NCBI RefSeq assembly: GCF_035594125.1
Contig: NW_026973697.1
Location: forward strand, 626,001 to 690,000
Origin: Scylla paramamosain
Lineage: Eukaryota; Arthropoda; Malacostraca; Decapoda; Portunidae
Direction: 5' to 3'
DNA length: 64,000 bases
The notes beneath the pieces were generated by a model, which was not told the DNA's origin, searched no databases, and saw only the letters and a program-made list of their open reading frames with translations. A program made the position numbers and the translations under genes. Positions 25,031 to 40,300 of the stretch are shown here, in pieces. Numbering within the stretch: position 1 is the stretch's first letter; each line of letters starts with the position of its first letter.

Positions 25031-25508
25031 CTGTTCACTACATCATTCCGACTGCAACTGCCAAGGTTGTATATTTTGAAATGCCACAGTGTATATTTTG
25101 AAATTTCTGAAATGCAAGGAAGGCTGAAACAATTAATTTTATGTAATTATACAAAATGTTTCTGCATACATAGTCAATTTACAGAAGTGTCTGGCTACCT
25201 GTCGTACTTGATCCCGTTCTCTTCAGTTTTCACATCAATAGAAAACGGCGGAAATTTTACGTCACTACCAGCTACGGGAAAACGGCACCACTGCTTCAGA
25301 GAAGGAAGATGTGACGCACTGGACCATGTTTATGTATTAATTTAAATTACAAAATTTTTCCTTATAGAAGTGTAACTTTTCGTGTCATAGAAAAAGTATA
25401 AGGGCGTTCCAAAAATATTCATACAGTTTTTAAGAAATAGGAGGAAAGACGAGTGTGTCTCGCAGAAATAGCCATTTACCATTGTACTGCAACAGTGCGA
25501 CACCAGAC

Positions 25509-26660
25509 ATGGCCTCAAAACGAGCCAGGAAAGCTCCAGTCTGGACCTACATGGACTAAATAATGCCTGACGCTACTGTGTGCTTAGTGTGCAAGGACAC
25601 ACTTAAGTATGATGGAAATATTTAAAGTATGATTAAGCATTTCCCCACGAAACATCCATTAGAATACGCGGAGATGCGGGAAGAGTCTGTGTCAGATATG
25701 GCTGGGAATCAGAGACCAGCAGGAGCATCATCAGCCACGGTGTAGCCTACTTTATATCAAACGATTGACAGGACTCAGTTCTACAAAAATTACTCTGCTA
25801 AGAAGAAGGAACTTGATCACCTTTTAATGAAAACGATTGTTCAAGATCTTCAGCCACTATCTATAACTGAAGATAAAAAGATTTAAAAGTTTCGTTCATG
25901 GCCTAAATCCTTGGCATGAGATGCCTAGTCAGTCGCAGAGTGTTGACGAGAACACATTTACCATTTCTTTATGAACAAGAAGTACAGAAAGTCCGTAAAG
26001 AACTTGAAAAAGCTAAAGACATTGATTGCATTGACCACAGACATCTGGACATGCAGGCAAACAAAAGGCTTTGTCACTGTCACACCACACTTCATTTCTC
26101 ATGATTTTAATTTTAGATCTGTTGTATTGGAGACAGTAATAACGACAAAAAATCATGCAGCACAGAATATAGCAGAGGAACTAACACATGTATGCAGTAA
26201 ATGGGTATATTGTGTTGTTACTGACAATGCTGCCAGTATGAGCTCAGCAATAAAGAACATCATGAATTTGCGTCATCTTCCATGCTTTGTTCATACACTA
26301 AATTTAGTTGTACAGGATTCAGTGAAAAATGTAAGAGAAATGCAAATAACAAAAGATAAAGTAAAACAGATTGTTGTCTTTTTCCACCATAGTGTCAAAG
26401 CCTCTGTCAAACTGAGCCAGCTTCACCTACAGCACGGTGTTCCTGTCAAGAAACTAATTCAAGACGTAGAGACTAGGTGGAACTCTACTTTCTATGTGCT
26501 GGAACGCTTCATTCAGCAAAGTGATCTCGTCACCACTACACTTTGCTTGCTGGGGAAAAATGACTTGTGCCTTCGCAGTGATGAGCTTAACCACATAAAA
26601 AAAATGCAATTGCTGTATTAGACTATTTTGATGATACAACAAGGCGAGGAGTTTCTGGCG
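25509..26660 (+). pseudogene. BED-finger hAT (ZBED1/4-like) transposase remnant
   Basis: ATG at 25509 opens MASKRARKAPVWTYMD, then the BED zinc finger TVCLVCKDTLKYDG...MIKHFPTKHP (C-x2-C...H-x4-H). Next come TIVQDLQPLSITEDK and the catalytic-region blocks LTTDIWTCRQTKGF, VTDNAASMSSAIKN, LPCFVHTLNLVVQDS and DVETRWNSTFYVLERF, ending at AIAVLDYFDD after a frameshift near 26,610. In-frame stops occur at about 25,557, 25,620, 25,745 and 25,885. The insertion domain and C-terminal dimerisation region are missing. A different hAT subgroup from the 21,906-23,097 remnant. Confidence 0.88.
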
Positions 26661-26929
26661 CTGGTGTGCTTGATAAAGCAAATGTTTGGGATTCGAGATT
26701 CTGCTTTTGAACGCGAATGTGTAATGAACCGATCGAAAATTATTGCATGTGTTTTACCTACATCTCGCTCCTGTGTGCCTTCATTGCGTAGCTTTTCAAC
26801 AGGTCTGCTCCTTCAGTGTCCCTCTTGTCATCTAAAAAATTACCAAACCCACAACGTATACTAAGATCACCACCTTGCCTCCGTTTTCTTCGTCCCTTCA
26901 TTTTCATTCTTGTCCTTGTCACCGTCGTC

Positions 26930-27060
26930 GTCCTTGACCTCCTCCTCCTCCTCCTCCTTGCTCTTGTTTTTGTTGTTGTTGTTGTTGTTTTTGTTGTTGT
27001 TCTCCTCCTCCTCCTCCTCCTCCTCCTCCTTTTCCCTCTTCACCACCACCACCACCACTG
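26930..27060. repeat. (CCT)n/(GTT)n/(CAC)n trinucleotide tracts
   Basis: Interrupted CTC, TTG and CAC triplet runs about 26,938-27,058. Their long translated readings are repeat artefacts. Confidence 0.85.
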
Positions 27061-27162
27061 CCCACATCCCCTTTACAGTACCACCAGTCCCCTGAACAAT
27101 CGCCACCCCTCACGTAAGCCCATAACCCAACGCTAACACCTGCCTCCCCTTGGTTCCTGCAG

Positions 27163-27337
27163 CAAAGGGAGGTGTTCCACGCGCCCTTCTTCACCACCCG
27201 GTTCTGTACGGCCTGGACGGGGCTCTTCTGCCCGCTCTGCCTCACCTGCCTCTTCTGCTTCAGGAGGGACAAGGACTCACTCAAGGTCTCCCTCAAAACC
27301 ATCGCGCAGAACTTCAGGGACCGCGGCATCACTTTCA
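27163..27337 (+). CDS. SLC35F3/F4-like transporter, internal exon
   Basis: The exon is bounded by TTCCTGCAG (acceptor, AG 27161-27162) and GTAAGT (donor, 27338). It encodes QREVFHAPFFTTRF then CTAWTGLFCPLCLTCLFCF (a transmembrane helix), a basic cytoplasmic loop RRDKDSLKVSLKT and the start of the next block, RGITF. Vertebrate SLC35F3/F4 proteins have the same layout (xAPFxxTWFxTxWNxLFFPxY, loop, GLTLK). The family are multipass drug/metabolite-superfamily carriers; SLC35F3 is linked to thiamine transport. The exon ends one base into a codon, matching the phase of the exon at 36,331. Upstream and downstream exons are not found in the window. Confidence 0.85.
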
Positions 27338-27342
27338 GTAAG

Positions 27343-27637
<295 letters not shown>

Positions 27638-27639
27638 CG

Positions 27640-28668
27640 AGTATTAAGAGATGGACGAGGGTGATTCTTGGTTAGGATTATTGTTGGTAAAAGGAATATT
27701 TTCAGTGGGGAGAACTAGTTTTCTGTCTTGAACGTGCGAGGATCATATTGTAGTGTTATATGTTGTTATCGTCCAAAGTTTTAGTGTGTTAGGCACAGAC
27801 AGGAAGGCCTCACGCGTGGAATCGATAATAGTTCAGAGGAAAGGAGGAACAGCAGCATTAAGAAGGATGAGGCTACTTCGATGAGGCTACGTCAGAGAAA
27901 CACAGTACTCGTACAGAAAAGCTCCTGGCGGGGTAACTAGAATGATTGGGTTTTAGAAGATCATGGACGTTGCCTGCAGGATGAAGGGTCTCGGCTTGGC
28001 CTCGATGAATAAAAGACAAAGGCAAAGCTGACTGAACAAAACTACAGTGGCAAAAATACGTGAGCAAGACAATAGAGAAGTGGGGAGTGTACTGATGCAA
28101 GACTGATGAACATTAGACACTGTGTTCTTGATTAGCAATGGAAGGTCGGGTCAACAATGTGAAAAACTAGGATGGAAAATATTAGTATAAGCGTGGCTAG
28201 AGAACACAGTGTTGCAGGAAGTCAAAATATCGAGAAATATGAAAAAAAAAAAACATTGTATAATGAAGCTCTGTTGTGGAAGATCAGGAGCAAAGCTGAT
28301 GAAAACTGCGTCATCATCATCATCATCATAAAATAAGGAAGGCTTCTGAAAATATTATCGAAAGAATGCAACGTGCCGAGAGGGATGGAAATGATGAGAG
28401 ACGCGCACAGTATTTCTATTGACTGTACTTTCTGCTTCCCATTCTCGATATTTTTGTGTCACCAGTTCTACGTTTTTGCGACAGGAACATGAAGGAGTGT
28501 GCGAACGATAAAGTTTCACAAAGCAAAGAACGCTTTCGGCAGAGGCAAGTTAAAGGCAGCAGAGAGTGAGGGGATGCGGGGCCACTTGCCTCGGTGCAAT
28601 GGTTGGCGCTGAGGTGACGCGTGGTGTGCTGACCGCCTCCTACAGATTTTACCTGGTTTACGTTTGAG

Positions 28669-28670
<2 letters not shown>
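27640..28670. other. intronic stretch without recognised features
   Basis: No coding, RNA or transposon signature noticed, apart from short (CAT)n at 28,311-28,329. Confidence 0.4.

Positions 28671-28736
<66 letters not shown>
28671..28736. repeat. (GT)n microsatellite
   Basis: About 33 GT units. Confidence 0.97.
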
Positions 28737-28739
<3 letters not shown>

Positions 28740-29302
28740 CGTTAACTCAAATCGATGCATTTCCTCACGTCACTTACACTGTAGACTTTGACATGTTAAT
28801 AGAGACGTGTCCTTTCATCCCTCGAGGAGTGACGCCCGGCTGCCTCTCGCTCCAGCACGGCAGGTAAAGAAAACGAGAGTCTGTTCCCCGCCTCCCCTGG
28901 GACACCTGTTTCAGATTGGAAAAGTTCTGCATTATTTTACCGAATCTCTTAATCTCTTGGTAAATAGGAAACGGCGAGCAACAAGCGACCTTTCATGGTT
29001 ATTCATCACGATTCGAGATTACGACCTTAAATGTAACTTGTTTATCAATGCACCTTATATTTACATGTGACAGAATAGTCAGGCGTGGAGGGAAGGGCGC
29101 CTGAAGTGTGTGGACAGTGTGAAGACCAGTGCAAAGAAATGCCGGTGTTTTGGGTGCCGGAGAAAATCGGTGATGGTAAACTGTTGACGGTAGAAGATTA
29201 ATTGGGAATTTTTTTTGGTGATGCAGATCAGATGGAAAATTTTTAAAGGTGGAAAAAATTATGGGTAGTTTCCGTGATGGAAGAAAGATAAGGAGTTTGT
29301 CG

Positions 29303-29612
29303 AGGCTGGTGACTGGCGGCTGGTCAGTGTTGGTGTCTTCACTCCATGGAGAGAGTTCTGAAAGTTGATAAAATAAAGACACGTATAAAAAAAAAAGTAT
29401 AGAAGAATGAAAGCAGCGTTAGTTAAAGAGTGGAAGGTTTTCATCACATCACTGGTTCACTTCAGGCTGAAACACAAGCAAGGGCAAACCGTCACATCGA
29501 AAACAAGCCATCAGCCAGGGACGCTCAGTGCAAACTCGATAACAGCCAATACCTGCCGTGAAATTACCTCGTGCCGCCGCCGCCCGTCACGCCACCACGC
29601 CTCAGGACGCAC
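29303..29612 (+). repeat. unclassified interspersed repeat, copy 2
   Basis: Diverged copy of 14,107-14,441: TGGCGGCTGGTCAGTGTTGG, GCGTTAGTTAAAGAGTGGA, AAACTCGATAA and CAATACCTGCCGTGAAATTA in the same order and spacing. Confidence 0.75.
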
Positions 29613-29639
29613 CATTACGAGCTGATAGTGTAAAAAAAA

Positions 29640-30081
29640 AAAATGCAGATAGGAATCCAAAGGGCTTTCAGATATACAAGTCTACGGACAGTGCTCTGTG
29701 ATCAAATTTACAGATCCCTTGCAAGTCTGATGGCGAAATTTAAACATACACTAATACTCGCGCGTGTGGACTTGTCATTAGTATATATGATGAATGAGCA
29801 CTGCAACAACTTTCATAGTTGAACAATTATTGATAGACCATTGCGAGATTCAGCAGTGCAATACACACAAGAACGCACCCCACCATCCACTGGGAACACA
29901 GGCAACACACACACTCAAGAACCATCCTACCTACGCCGCAGGCACGCAGTGAACTGTTACTAACACTGACGGGACAAAAAACACCAATGTAGCTTTCCTG
30001 ACAAAGTTTTCTTGGCTTTAGTCATTTAGTGGACAGAGGAGAGGGAGAGAAGACGCAAAACAAAAGACGAAGGGAGAACGG

Positions 30082-30084
<3 letters not shown>
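29640..30084. other. intronic stretch without recognised features
   Basis: Nothing recognisable. Confidence 0.35.
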
Positions 30085-30165
<81 letters not shown>

Positions 30166-30187
30166 GACAGAGAGAGAGAGAGAGAGA
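30085..30187. repeat. (GA)n microsatellite
   Basis: About 50 units with two CAG interruptions. Confidence 0.97.
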
Positions 30188-30823
30188 ATGGAAGGGGTGA
30201 GGCTGGGTAATGAGGATCATCCTCTGCATAGGTTTTCTCGACACCAGTTTGTTATGAAGGCTAGTGGGAAGCTCGGCAAGGACTACACGTGAGGACAGAA
30301 TGGGAGCAGTGAAAGACAGAGAGGTAGTTAGACTGGCCAATGATGATGATCTCGAAATTTCCTTCCTTTCTTCACCAGTTTCTTAATCCTTTTCCTCCAG
30401 AGCATCTTCTCCCCAATTATTTACGTTTTGACACTCATACTTATGCTAGTGTCTTAAATAACTCTGTAGCTTGAAAATACAAAACTTGACTTCTTAGTCT
30501 CTCATTTCGTATCTATGTGTCCATGCAGACAGTCTTCCAGTGCTGTGAATGTTAACAGGGAGTGCAGCACAGTGAGGGCTTAATGAGACCCACGGGCAAA
30601 CTCAGTAAGAAGAAACAACAGAAAGGCAGGAAAGTGGAGAGGCTAATGATGCCGCCCTCTGAGAATTAGTCCCCCCATTCGTTCCGTGATGAGACCCAGG
30701 GGCGAGGCTACCAAAGACTTTCACCGCCTGTGTCAGGAAGGGACACGACGAGGAAACTGGAGAGGCTGATGATGACTCGCTCTCAGAGCCAGTCCCTCTT
30801 TTGGTTTTATATAGATCCTAGAG

Positions 30824-32690
<1,867 letters not shown>

Positions 32691-34916
32691 GCTGCATGCG
32701 TGATCATGCCAAGTGTTGTGGTTGTGAGCTCTTACCTGCCTCGTGCATCACTGAGGGACGCTTCATGAGGTGGACAGGCCCTTCATCTCCTACTGCTGTT
32801 CTCGCTCAGTACCACCACCACCACCACCACCACCAAGGTCACACCTGCTACACCTACACAGTGCGTGTTGGTGGAGCGTTAGCCCACGCTCCCTACACAC
32901 ACAGACATGCCAGAATTCTATAACGCTTTGCTCTCTCACCACGAGTATTTTCCAAGGTCACAGAGATGATTAGCAGGGTTGTCAAAATGTTTCTCTTGTT
33001 AAGGCACTCAGCAAGGTTAGTTTACCCAAATAAATCATTTTCTGCGATGAATTGTAATGAGAGAAAACACGATATGTAGAATTTAATAGTGCACTTATTT
33101 TCACTCCGTGATGAATTTAAAGCCCTTTAAAGCGCATTTAAGCGCTATTGGTAGTGGATCACGCGTCATTTAAAGGTCCCGTTATCATTGTAAAATAACT
33201 CTTTCCTGAATTTTTCCGTGAGAAGACACAATTATGTATTTTCTCGATTGTATTCGTAATTTAAAGTGCATGACCGATCCTCGATAATCTGATTGTGGTG
33301 GCCTGGCTGTCGAGGCCCCGAGGCATTGGCGCGAGAGGCAGGCTGACGAGAAGGACTACCTATCTTTGTCCCTCTTTTCCCGTCATTTCCCTGCACCCTG
33401 CCACCCTTGACTATATGTCAAGATAGCCTTCTCAAAGAAGAAGTTGATGCAAAAGGCAAGAAAGCAAAAGAAAAGAGAGAACAATTTGAGGCAATTTCAA
33501 GCCTCACACAGCAGTGACGCTGCTCCCATCACCAACGCTGCCTCAACACCTGTTGGTGTTATTTCTACTGCTGCTGCTTCTTCTGCAACCGCTTCTACTG
33601 GTGTTGCCCCTGCTACTGTTACTGCAGTTTGTCATGCCATTGCTACCATGCTACAGTGTTGGAACACAACTTTGGATACCTGGCATCAAGTCTCTTACTC
33701 CACCTCGGATTTCCCACATCACACCACACACTACATGCACTGATCAATAAACACAAGGAAATGCTGAGAAATGCAGTATGCAACAGAAAAAAAACAAAAC
33801 AAGAGAAAGATAGAAGCAGGTGAAGAGTACGAGGCAGGTGCACACTGAAAAGCTGGCAATAACGAATGAGGTGGCTCCTCATGACACCCACACCATGTGT
33901 GCAAAATATTTTTTTTACAAAAAAGGTGACCAGTGGCCTTCAGAATGAAACATTGTACCACATACTAATGTAGAATACAATGAATTATGAGAGAGCAAGA
34001 TTTGTTGGAAAAAAAAAAAAACTGCACACAAAAAGATTAAAGGGCGACAAAGTAAGGAAAACTTCAAATGCTCGTATCTCAAAAGTGCATTGCCTTAACT
34101 TCAAAATTCCTGAGATTGGAAAGTTTTTAATCGATCTTAAATCTGTTTGCAGTTTTGGACAGGGAAGTAAAGCAGCAATATTTGATAGTTAGATTTTTCT
34201 TCTAGATTGTATTGGTTGGTCACAAGAAGGATGGAAACATTACAAAATAGAAAACTAAAATCGGATTAAAAACACAGAAACTCATCCCATTTTAAATGGG
34301 TAGTAAATTTACATAAAAAGTGATTTTTTTTTCCTTTAAGACGTCTTGATATTGTAGGTGAATGATCAGTGAAATACTGCACTCAGTCCATAGAAAAATT
34401 CATGACGATTGGTGTAATATGACACACTGACCTCGTTGAGTATAGAAATCTTGTTCATTTGTCACTAGAAACGTAAAAAGACCTTTAAAAACCTTTGTGA
34501 CTTTAACTTAAGACTCTTTGAATGTAGTGAGGATGTGGTGCAGCAGTGTTTCAGAATACGGTCCACAGACACAGACACACAGACACACACACAGCACAAG
34601 CATCACTCCACGGTCCCTTCATACCCGTCACTCCCTTCCATTTGTCACGTCGCAGCAGGACGAGGAACATGACCACCATTCCGAGCCTTCCAGAGAGAGA
34701 CTCGCTCCCTCTTTCCTTTCAGCGTCCCCTCATCTTTAGTCTGCTTGGCCATGGCTGGCTAGATTTTGGCTAGACAGACTCACACTCCCTTGGCGTCCTG
34801 CATTTCCGATATTTTCCGGTAAAAACACGCTACTTTTGTTCGGATAACCTCCCTTGAGAGTCGTGATGCTGGGTATTCATCTTGAGTAAGAGGGGAAATG
34901 GGACGATGTATCTTTC

Positions 34917-34920
<4 letters not shown>
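32691..34920. other. intronic stretch without a confident gene
   Basis: Contains a (CAC)n tract at 32,812-32,836, a diverged dispersed repeat at about 32,927-33,000, and an Ala/Thr-rich 99-codon reading at 33,444-33,743 (short Lys-rich start, then A/T/S repeats) that matches no family I know. 33,980-34,192 is a lysine-rich 70-codon reading without recognised motifs. Confidence 0.35.
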
Positions 34921-34921
<1 letters not shown>

Positions 34922-34998
<77 letters not shown>

Positions 34999-35281
34999 TT
35001 TGCCAGCAGCAATGCGCGCTATACATGAACGTGTTAGTTAAGTTATTTCCTCTTGCTTCTCTCCCTCATGCCGCTCTCTCGTGTTGTCGTATGGGAAAGG
35101 AAGGAAATCAGTGAAATGGTAAACAGGGAGGCTGGGGAAGGAATGCATGACTGAGGGGAAGGAAAAGATGATCCGTGGACGTGTGGGTGAGTCAGTGTGG
35201 GAAAGATGGGGTGACATGAATGGAAAGTGGACCAAACAGAAATAGAAAAAGAAACCGGATGAAAGTATTTTTTGAACCGCA

Positions 35282-35360
<79 letters not shown>

Positions 35361-35516
35361 GTGGTCGTGTCTCGCAGTATAGCGGTGGGATGCCGCGGCC
35401 TTTCAGCTCCTCCTCCGTGGTGGGTTGTCTTTGTGCTCACGAGACCGAGTTGCGGAGAAGGAGACAGGAAGGCAGATAAGAAAGAGAGAGAAAAATGGTA
35501 GCACGGGGAACATGAG

Positions 35517-35587
<71 letters not shown>
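34922..35587. repeat. (CT)n and two (GA)n microsatellites
   Basis: (CT)n 34922-34995, (GA)n 35285-35355, (GA)n 35519-35587: three long arrays in 670 bp, the first in opposite strand sense to the others. Confidence 0.97.
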
Positions 35588-35589
<2 letters not shown>

Positions 35590-36330
35590 CGGATATCTGG
35601 TGAAAAAAAAAATTGCAAGTTGGTGTTTTGTGTTTTCATTTAGTGTTTGGATCTTTGTTCGCTCTTCCGCTTAATTTTCTCTTTGGTGTTTTTTTTTTCT
35701 TTGTTGTTGTTATTTTTCAAAGCTCGCTCGCTCTCTTGCTCGCTCACTCCCTTACTCACTCTTACTCACTCACGCTTACTCACTCACTCATACTCAAACG
35801 CACGTCAACAGAAAGGAAAAAAAAAATGCCTGCACTGACTATTATAACTCAGTAGCCACTGTTACTCACCACACTCCCTCTTCTGTCATTGCTTCTCACC
35901 AGCCAGAAGGCCGTTCTCAAATAACTCATTCCATGAAAAAGAAGAAAAATGTTGTAGCAAACCTAAGCTGTTACTGAGCAGCTCGTCATGTTCATTATTA
36001 TTCGTTGAAGATTGTGAACGGAAGTAGATCTTCACATTCTTTGATATTTAATGTTATTCTTATCTTATTCACTCATTCACCCACTTACTCCTTCACACTC
36101 ATTCACCCACTCACTCATTCACTCACAAATTCTCCCTCACGGACACACCATTTGGTCTACACCCACTCCAACTCAATGCTTTAATTTACAACCTCACTCA
36201 CTTAAGTACACTCATTTCCACCCTCACTTCTACTTAACCTCTACAGTCTCACTAATCACCACCACCACCACCACCACCACCACGAGTACCTACCCCAGCT
36301 CACCACCCCCTCTCCCTCTCTCCACCCCAG
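35588..36330. other. intron 3' portion with CTCACT-type repeats
   Basis: Degenerate ACTCACTC/TCATTCAC words at 35,728-35,800 and 36,066-36,130, (CAC)n 36,258-36,281, then the C/T-rich tract leading to the acceptor at 36,329-36,330. Confidence 0.5.
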
Positions 36331-36509
36331 GCAAGTTCATGACCCGGTGCTGCCTCTTCTGCATGCTGTGGCTGGTGACAGACTACATGCACGTCTACTC
36401 GCTTCGGATCCTCGACTGCACTGACGTCATGGCTCTCTACTCTGCCCACGTCTCCTTCGTGTTCCTCCTCTCGTGGATGATCCTGCATGACCAGTTTGTC
36501 GGCGTCAGG
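36331..36509 (+). CDS. SLC35F3/F4-like transporter, next internal exon
   Basis: Acceptor CCACCCCAG, donor GTGAGT at 36510. The first two bases complete the codon begun at 27337 (A|GC, Ser), then come 59 full codons ending GVR in phase 0. It reads KFMTRCCLFCMLWLVTDYMH, VYSLRILDCTDVMAL and SFVFLLSWMILHDQFVGVR: two transmembrane helices and the family's LxxTDVxALF and FVFLLSWIxLxDxFxGVR blocks. Together with 27,163-27,337 this gives 118 contiguous residues of the first half of the carrier. The following exon, expected to open with an IVAxI-type helix, was not found before the window end. Confidence 0.88.
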
Positions 36510-36766
36510 GTGAGTAGACTGACTGGGCGGGAGGGTGTTGATGGGCGTCTGTGGTATGTGATGTGGTCTGTGCTGCTGCTGTGTTGTGTATGGAAACTGT
36601 TGGTCTTGGTCTTCTCCGTGAGCTGGAGTGACTGTTGTTGGTGTATTATGTCTTGATCACTAATGTTGCTCTTTTCTTTATGTATGTGTTTCTTTTTTCT
36701 TTTTTTTCTTTTTTTAGATGTTGGGTGTTTCTTTTTAGATAACTAAACTGATAAAAAAATAACACC

Positions 36767-36770
<4 letters not shown>

Positions 36771-36833
<63 letters not shown>
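36771..36833. repeat. (TG)n microsatellite
   Basis: About 31 units, 260 bp into the intron after the SLC35F exon. Confidence 0.97.
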
Positions 36834-36836
<3 letters not shown>

Positions 36837-37134
36837 ATGTAAAAATGCATTATTTCCAAATTGTAGGCATTAGGATGAAAAAAAAAAAAAAAGTGAGTTT
36901 AGTTGTTTACCTGAGCTGCGGCTTATTTGTTTTGACTTCTTTCTTTAACGTTCTTCCATAATCATCCTCTTCTTCACTGTTTTCTAGATGCTATCTTTTT
37001 TTTTTTTTTTATTACGAGGAAGTTTTGAATCAGTTAATATTCTCCATGGTTCACCTTTAATTTCAGTATTTTCCATGTACCTTTATTCATTTTTTCTTAT
37101 AGTTTATTCGCTCATTAATTCATTTAATCATTAG

Positions 37135-37325
37135 TATGGCGAACTAATTACTCAGTCGAAGATCAGTTACTCAAGTTATTCAGTCAGTCAGTCACTAAGT
37201 TATTCAGTCAACCAGTCAGTCAGTCAGTCAGCCACTCAGCCAGTCACTAAGTCAGTCATTGAGCCACTTAGTCAGTCAATCAGCCATCAGCCAACCAGTC
37301 AATCAGTCCATCATTCAGCCACTCA
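37135..37325. repeat. degenerate CAGT-rich tandem repeat
   Basis: Interspersed CAGTCAGT, CACTAAGT and CAGCCA units over about 190 bp, with a related array in a different context at 43,490. Confidence 0.8.
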
Positions 37326-40300
37326 GCACCGCAGCTCACATTGATTGCCTTGCACGTACTGTTGCCTCTCACTGTCCGTACCTTACCGCCTTTAGCAGCA
37401 GCATACAGTTTGTGGCCTTCCTTCATCACGGGGACACACCCTTACATGACACACACGCCCCAGTGACCAGACAACCTTTACCTTTCACCAGGAGTATATT
37501 AACCAACAGCAATTACTGACACAAGCCTTACACACCTCTGCACTGCTCCCTCACGACAGCCAACCCCAAAATGCGCCTTGTGTGGAGTAATGAGTTGATG
37601 AGTCTTGTAGGCACGAGTTGACTTATACTAGTAGAGGTTATACGTTCGACTATTTTGGCTTCTCCTCAAGGTCACTGTAATATGGTTCAAGTTTAAACAG
37701 TAATTTGGAAAGGCAACAAAGAGAGTGATGCAATTTTTTAAGCCTTTTAGTGCCTGTGTTCTTCTATTATTGCGTGTTAAAATCGTCTGGGGTTATTTCA
37801 GTGCAAGGACACGCGTCATATTGTTATCAGCTGTCAGAGTGTAGACTGTAGTAGTGTGATCGTGCGTGTGATGTCTGTACTCGAGGAAGTGGAGGAAGGG
37901 ATGGAAGGTTGAGAGAAACACTGATCGGAGTATTGCAAAAGATGCATCAAGAAAACACTATGAAGGTACATACAGACTACGAGGAAATGCCGACAAAGGG
38001 AAGGGTGAGGCAAGGCGGCACTCTCCTAACCTGTCCGCGGTAGTATTACAGGAAGCTTTAAAGAATGAAGAATGCAAACAATTATGATACATGAAGAATT
38101 GCTAAATATTTAAATACCTGAATAACCTTATGATGTCTGGAGAGTCTTGTCATGAATCTCGGAGCGTGTCAACTCAGGGGTATTATTCTTAGTTACTGTA
38201 TAGTGCAACAAAATTCTTTGTGTGTCTATCTCACTCAAAATAAACACCGATAATGTTTATTTTCGTCGTTTGTTAAGTTTACAATTGTCCTTAATGATGT
38301 TTTCCATTTTCCTGCGACTTAAATTATTTCAAGGGAGTGGAATTAAATAATCTCTGGAACTAAGTCTGCAAGCTCTTTTCTATTAACTTTTCAGAGAGCA
38401 TTTTTTTTTTTTTTATGTTTAGGTAATAAATACAATGTAGCTCTTCTGTCTACTAAGGTCCGTATTCTCAAACATTTCACCGCTCCGTCTCACCTATACT
38501 CATGTGTTTCTAGTGGAAGTTATTGTTTTGAAAAGCGTTTCCGATGACGCTAGTATTAATGTAACAAAGACTCCATCATCAAGCTTATAAAACAGTCATA
38601 ATGAGAAAACAAAGCACTCAAGAATACGAGAAAATAATACAGTTGTCTTGGTGTTGATCTCATGTCATTCAGTTATTGCAGTCACTAACCTTTGCTGCCG
38701 GTATACAGTCAGTCTCTGTGTACAATCTAAATAACACATGACCATCCTCGTTTGACCCTTCCTCCTTCGCGTCCATCGGTGGAGTGGAGTGTCGGCACGG
38801 ATGTTGCCAGTGTTGAATCGCTGTTCAGTGTTCCGGTCACGTCTTATCCTCGGTTAGGGGGAAACTTTTATCTCAATGGTGTGGTACTGGTGGTGGATGA
38901 GGAAAAGAGAGAGAGAGAGGAGGGGTAGGATAAGATGGAGGGGAGAAGAGGAGATTAAGAGTGAAGGAGGGTGTAAGGAAAAAGAAGGAAAAGGGAAGGG
39001 CACGAGATGTGGAAGATACTGAATGTGGTACTGAAGGAAGAGATGAAGAGTCACGTTAACATGAAAAGAAAAGAAGGACACTACAGCCTGCCATCTTTCA
39101 TCCCTACTACTGTATTCCATCCTTTCACCCAAACTAGTCTTTATTCTTCCTAAACCTTTTATATCACTCCTGTCTATACCCTTTAGTTAGTTAAGGATTA
39201 CACATTAATAAGAGCATGAGGAGAAAGGGAGGGCAAGGAGGAGGAGTAGGAAGAAAAAAAATACAGAATATGTGGAGACAGAAAGGAAGTTAAAGGAAGT
39301 TACATGCTCTTGCCTCTTGATAATTTCACATCTGTACCCATTTTCTTTGACCTGGTTGCGGAAGAGGTAGAGGAAAAGGAGAAACACAAAGGAATACTAA
39401 GGAAGAGTAAGCATCTGTACATAAGCTGATCCTTAAGGAGCCGTTTGTATGTGAAAAACTACACTACCTGATCCAGAGACGCAGGATAACAAAGGGCGAA
39501 GGAGGAGGAGGAGGAGGAGGTGTTAATGGTGAGTGTTGTGGTAATGGTGGTGGTGTTAAGAGCCAGAAACTGGAAGACGCAATACTCGTAAAAAAAGAAT
39601 GGCTAATAAGAGAAGCGTGGATAGACACAAGAAACAAGAGGAGGAGGAAGAAGAAGAACAAAACGGGGTATAAGAAAGAAGATGATGACGAGGATAGAGA
39701 TAAGAAATAACATGAGCAGGAGAGGGAAGAAGAAACGGAGTATAATGAAGAGGAAGATGACAAAGGTAGAAACAAGAAATAAGGGGAAAAGGATTAGGAA
39801 GAAGAAACGTGGTATAAGAAAGAGGAGGATGACAAGTATATAGACAAGAAATAAGAGAAAGAGGAACCTTGAAGAATGATGTGTGTTTTGCTGGACACTG
39901 CTACTCCCACGCCTGTGTTTTTGTGTGACAGAAAGAGGTGGAGAGAGGCGGTGGGAAGGAGAAGATAGGTGTAGGATTTTTTTATTATTATATTTTTTTT
40001 TAGAGCAGCACTAGTTTAAGTACCTACGTATTTGTATTGATTTTGCACATGTTGTCCTTGCTGTTATTGCTGCTGATGATGATGATGATTATAGTGATAA
40101 TGATAATATAATGTACTATGGGCTTCAGAGGCGGGTGTTGCATTTTATTTATTTATCTTTTTTTTTATATTTTATTTATTTATTTATTTATTTATTTATC
40201 TATTTATTTATTTATTTTTTTTTTTTTTTTTGGGGGGGCCGGTTGGAATAATGCAAACAGGTCTAGCAGACTGATGAATTGGCATTTACTTTGACAGAGT

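Noticed and set aside
28806..28863. Possible exon ending CAG|GTAAAG
   Set aside because: No convincing acceptor or homology, and it would interrupt the phase-matched SLC35F exon pair.
33444..33743. Ala/Thr-rich 99-codon reading
   Set aside because: Low-complexity GCT/ACT triplets with no domain. Insufficient evidence for a gene.
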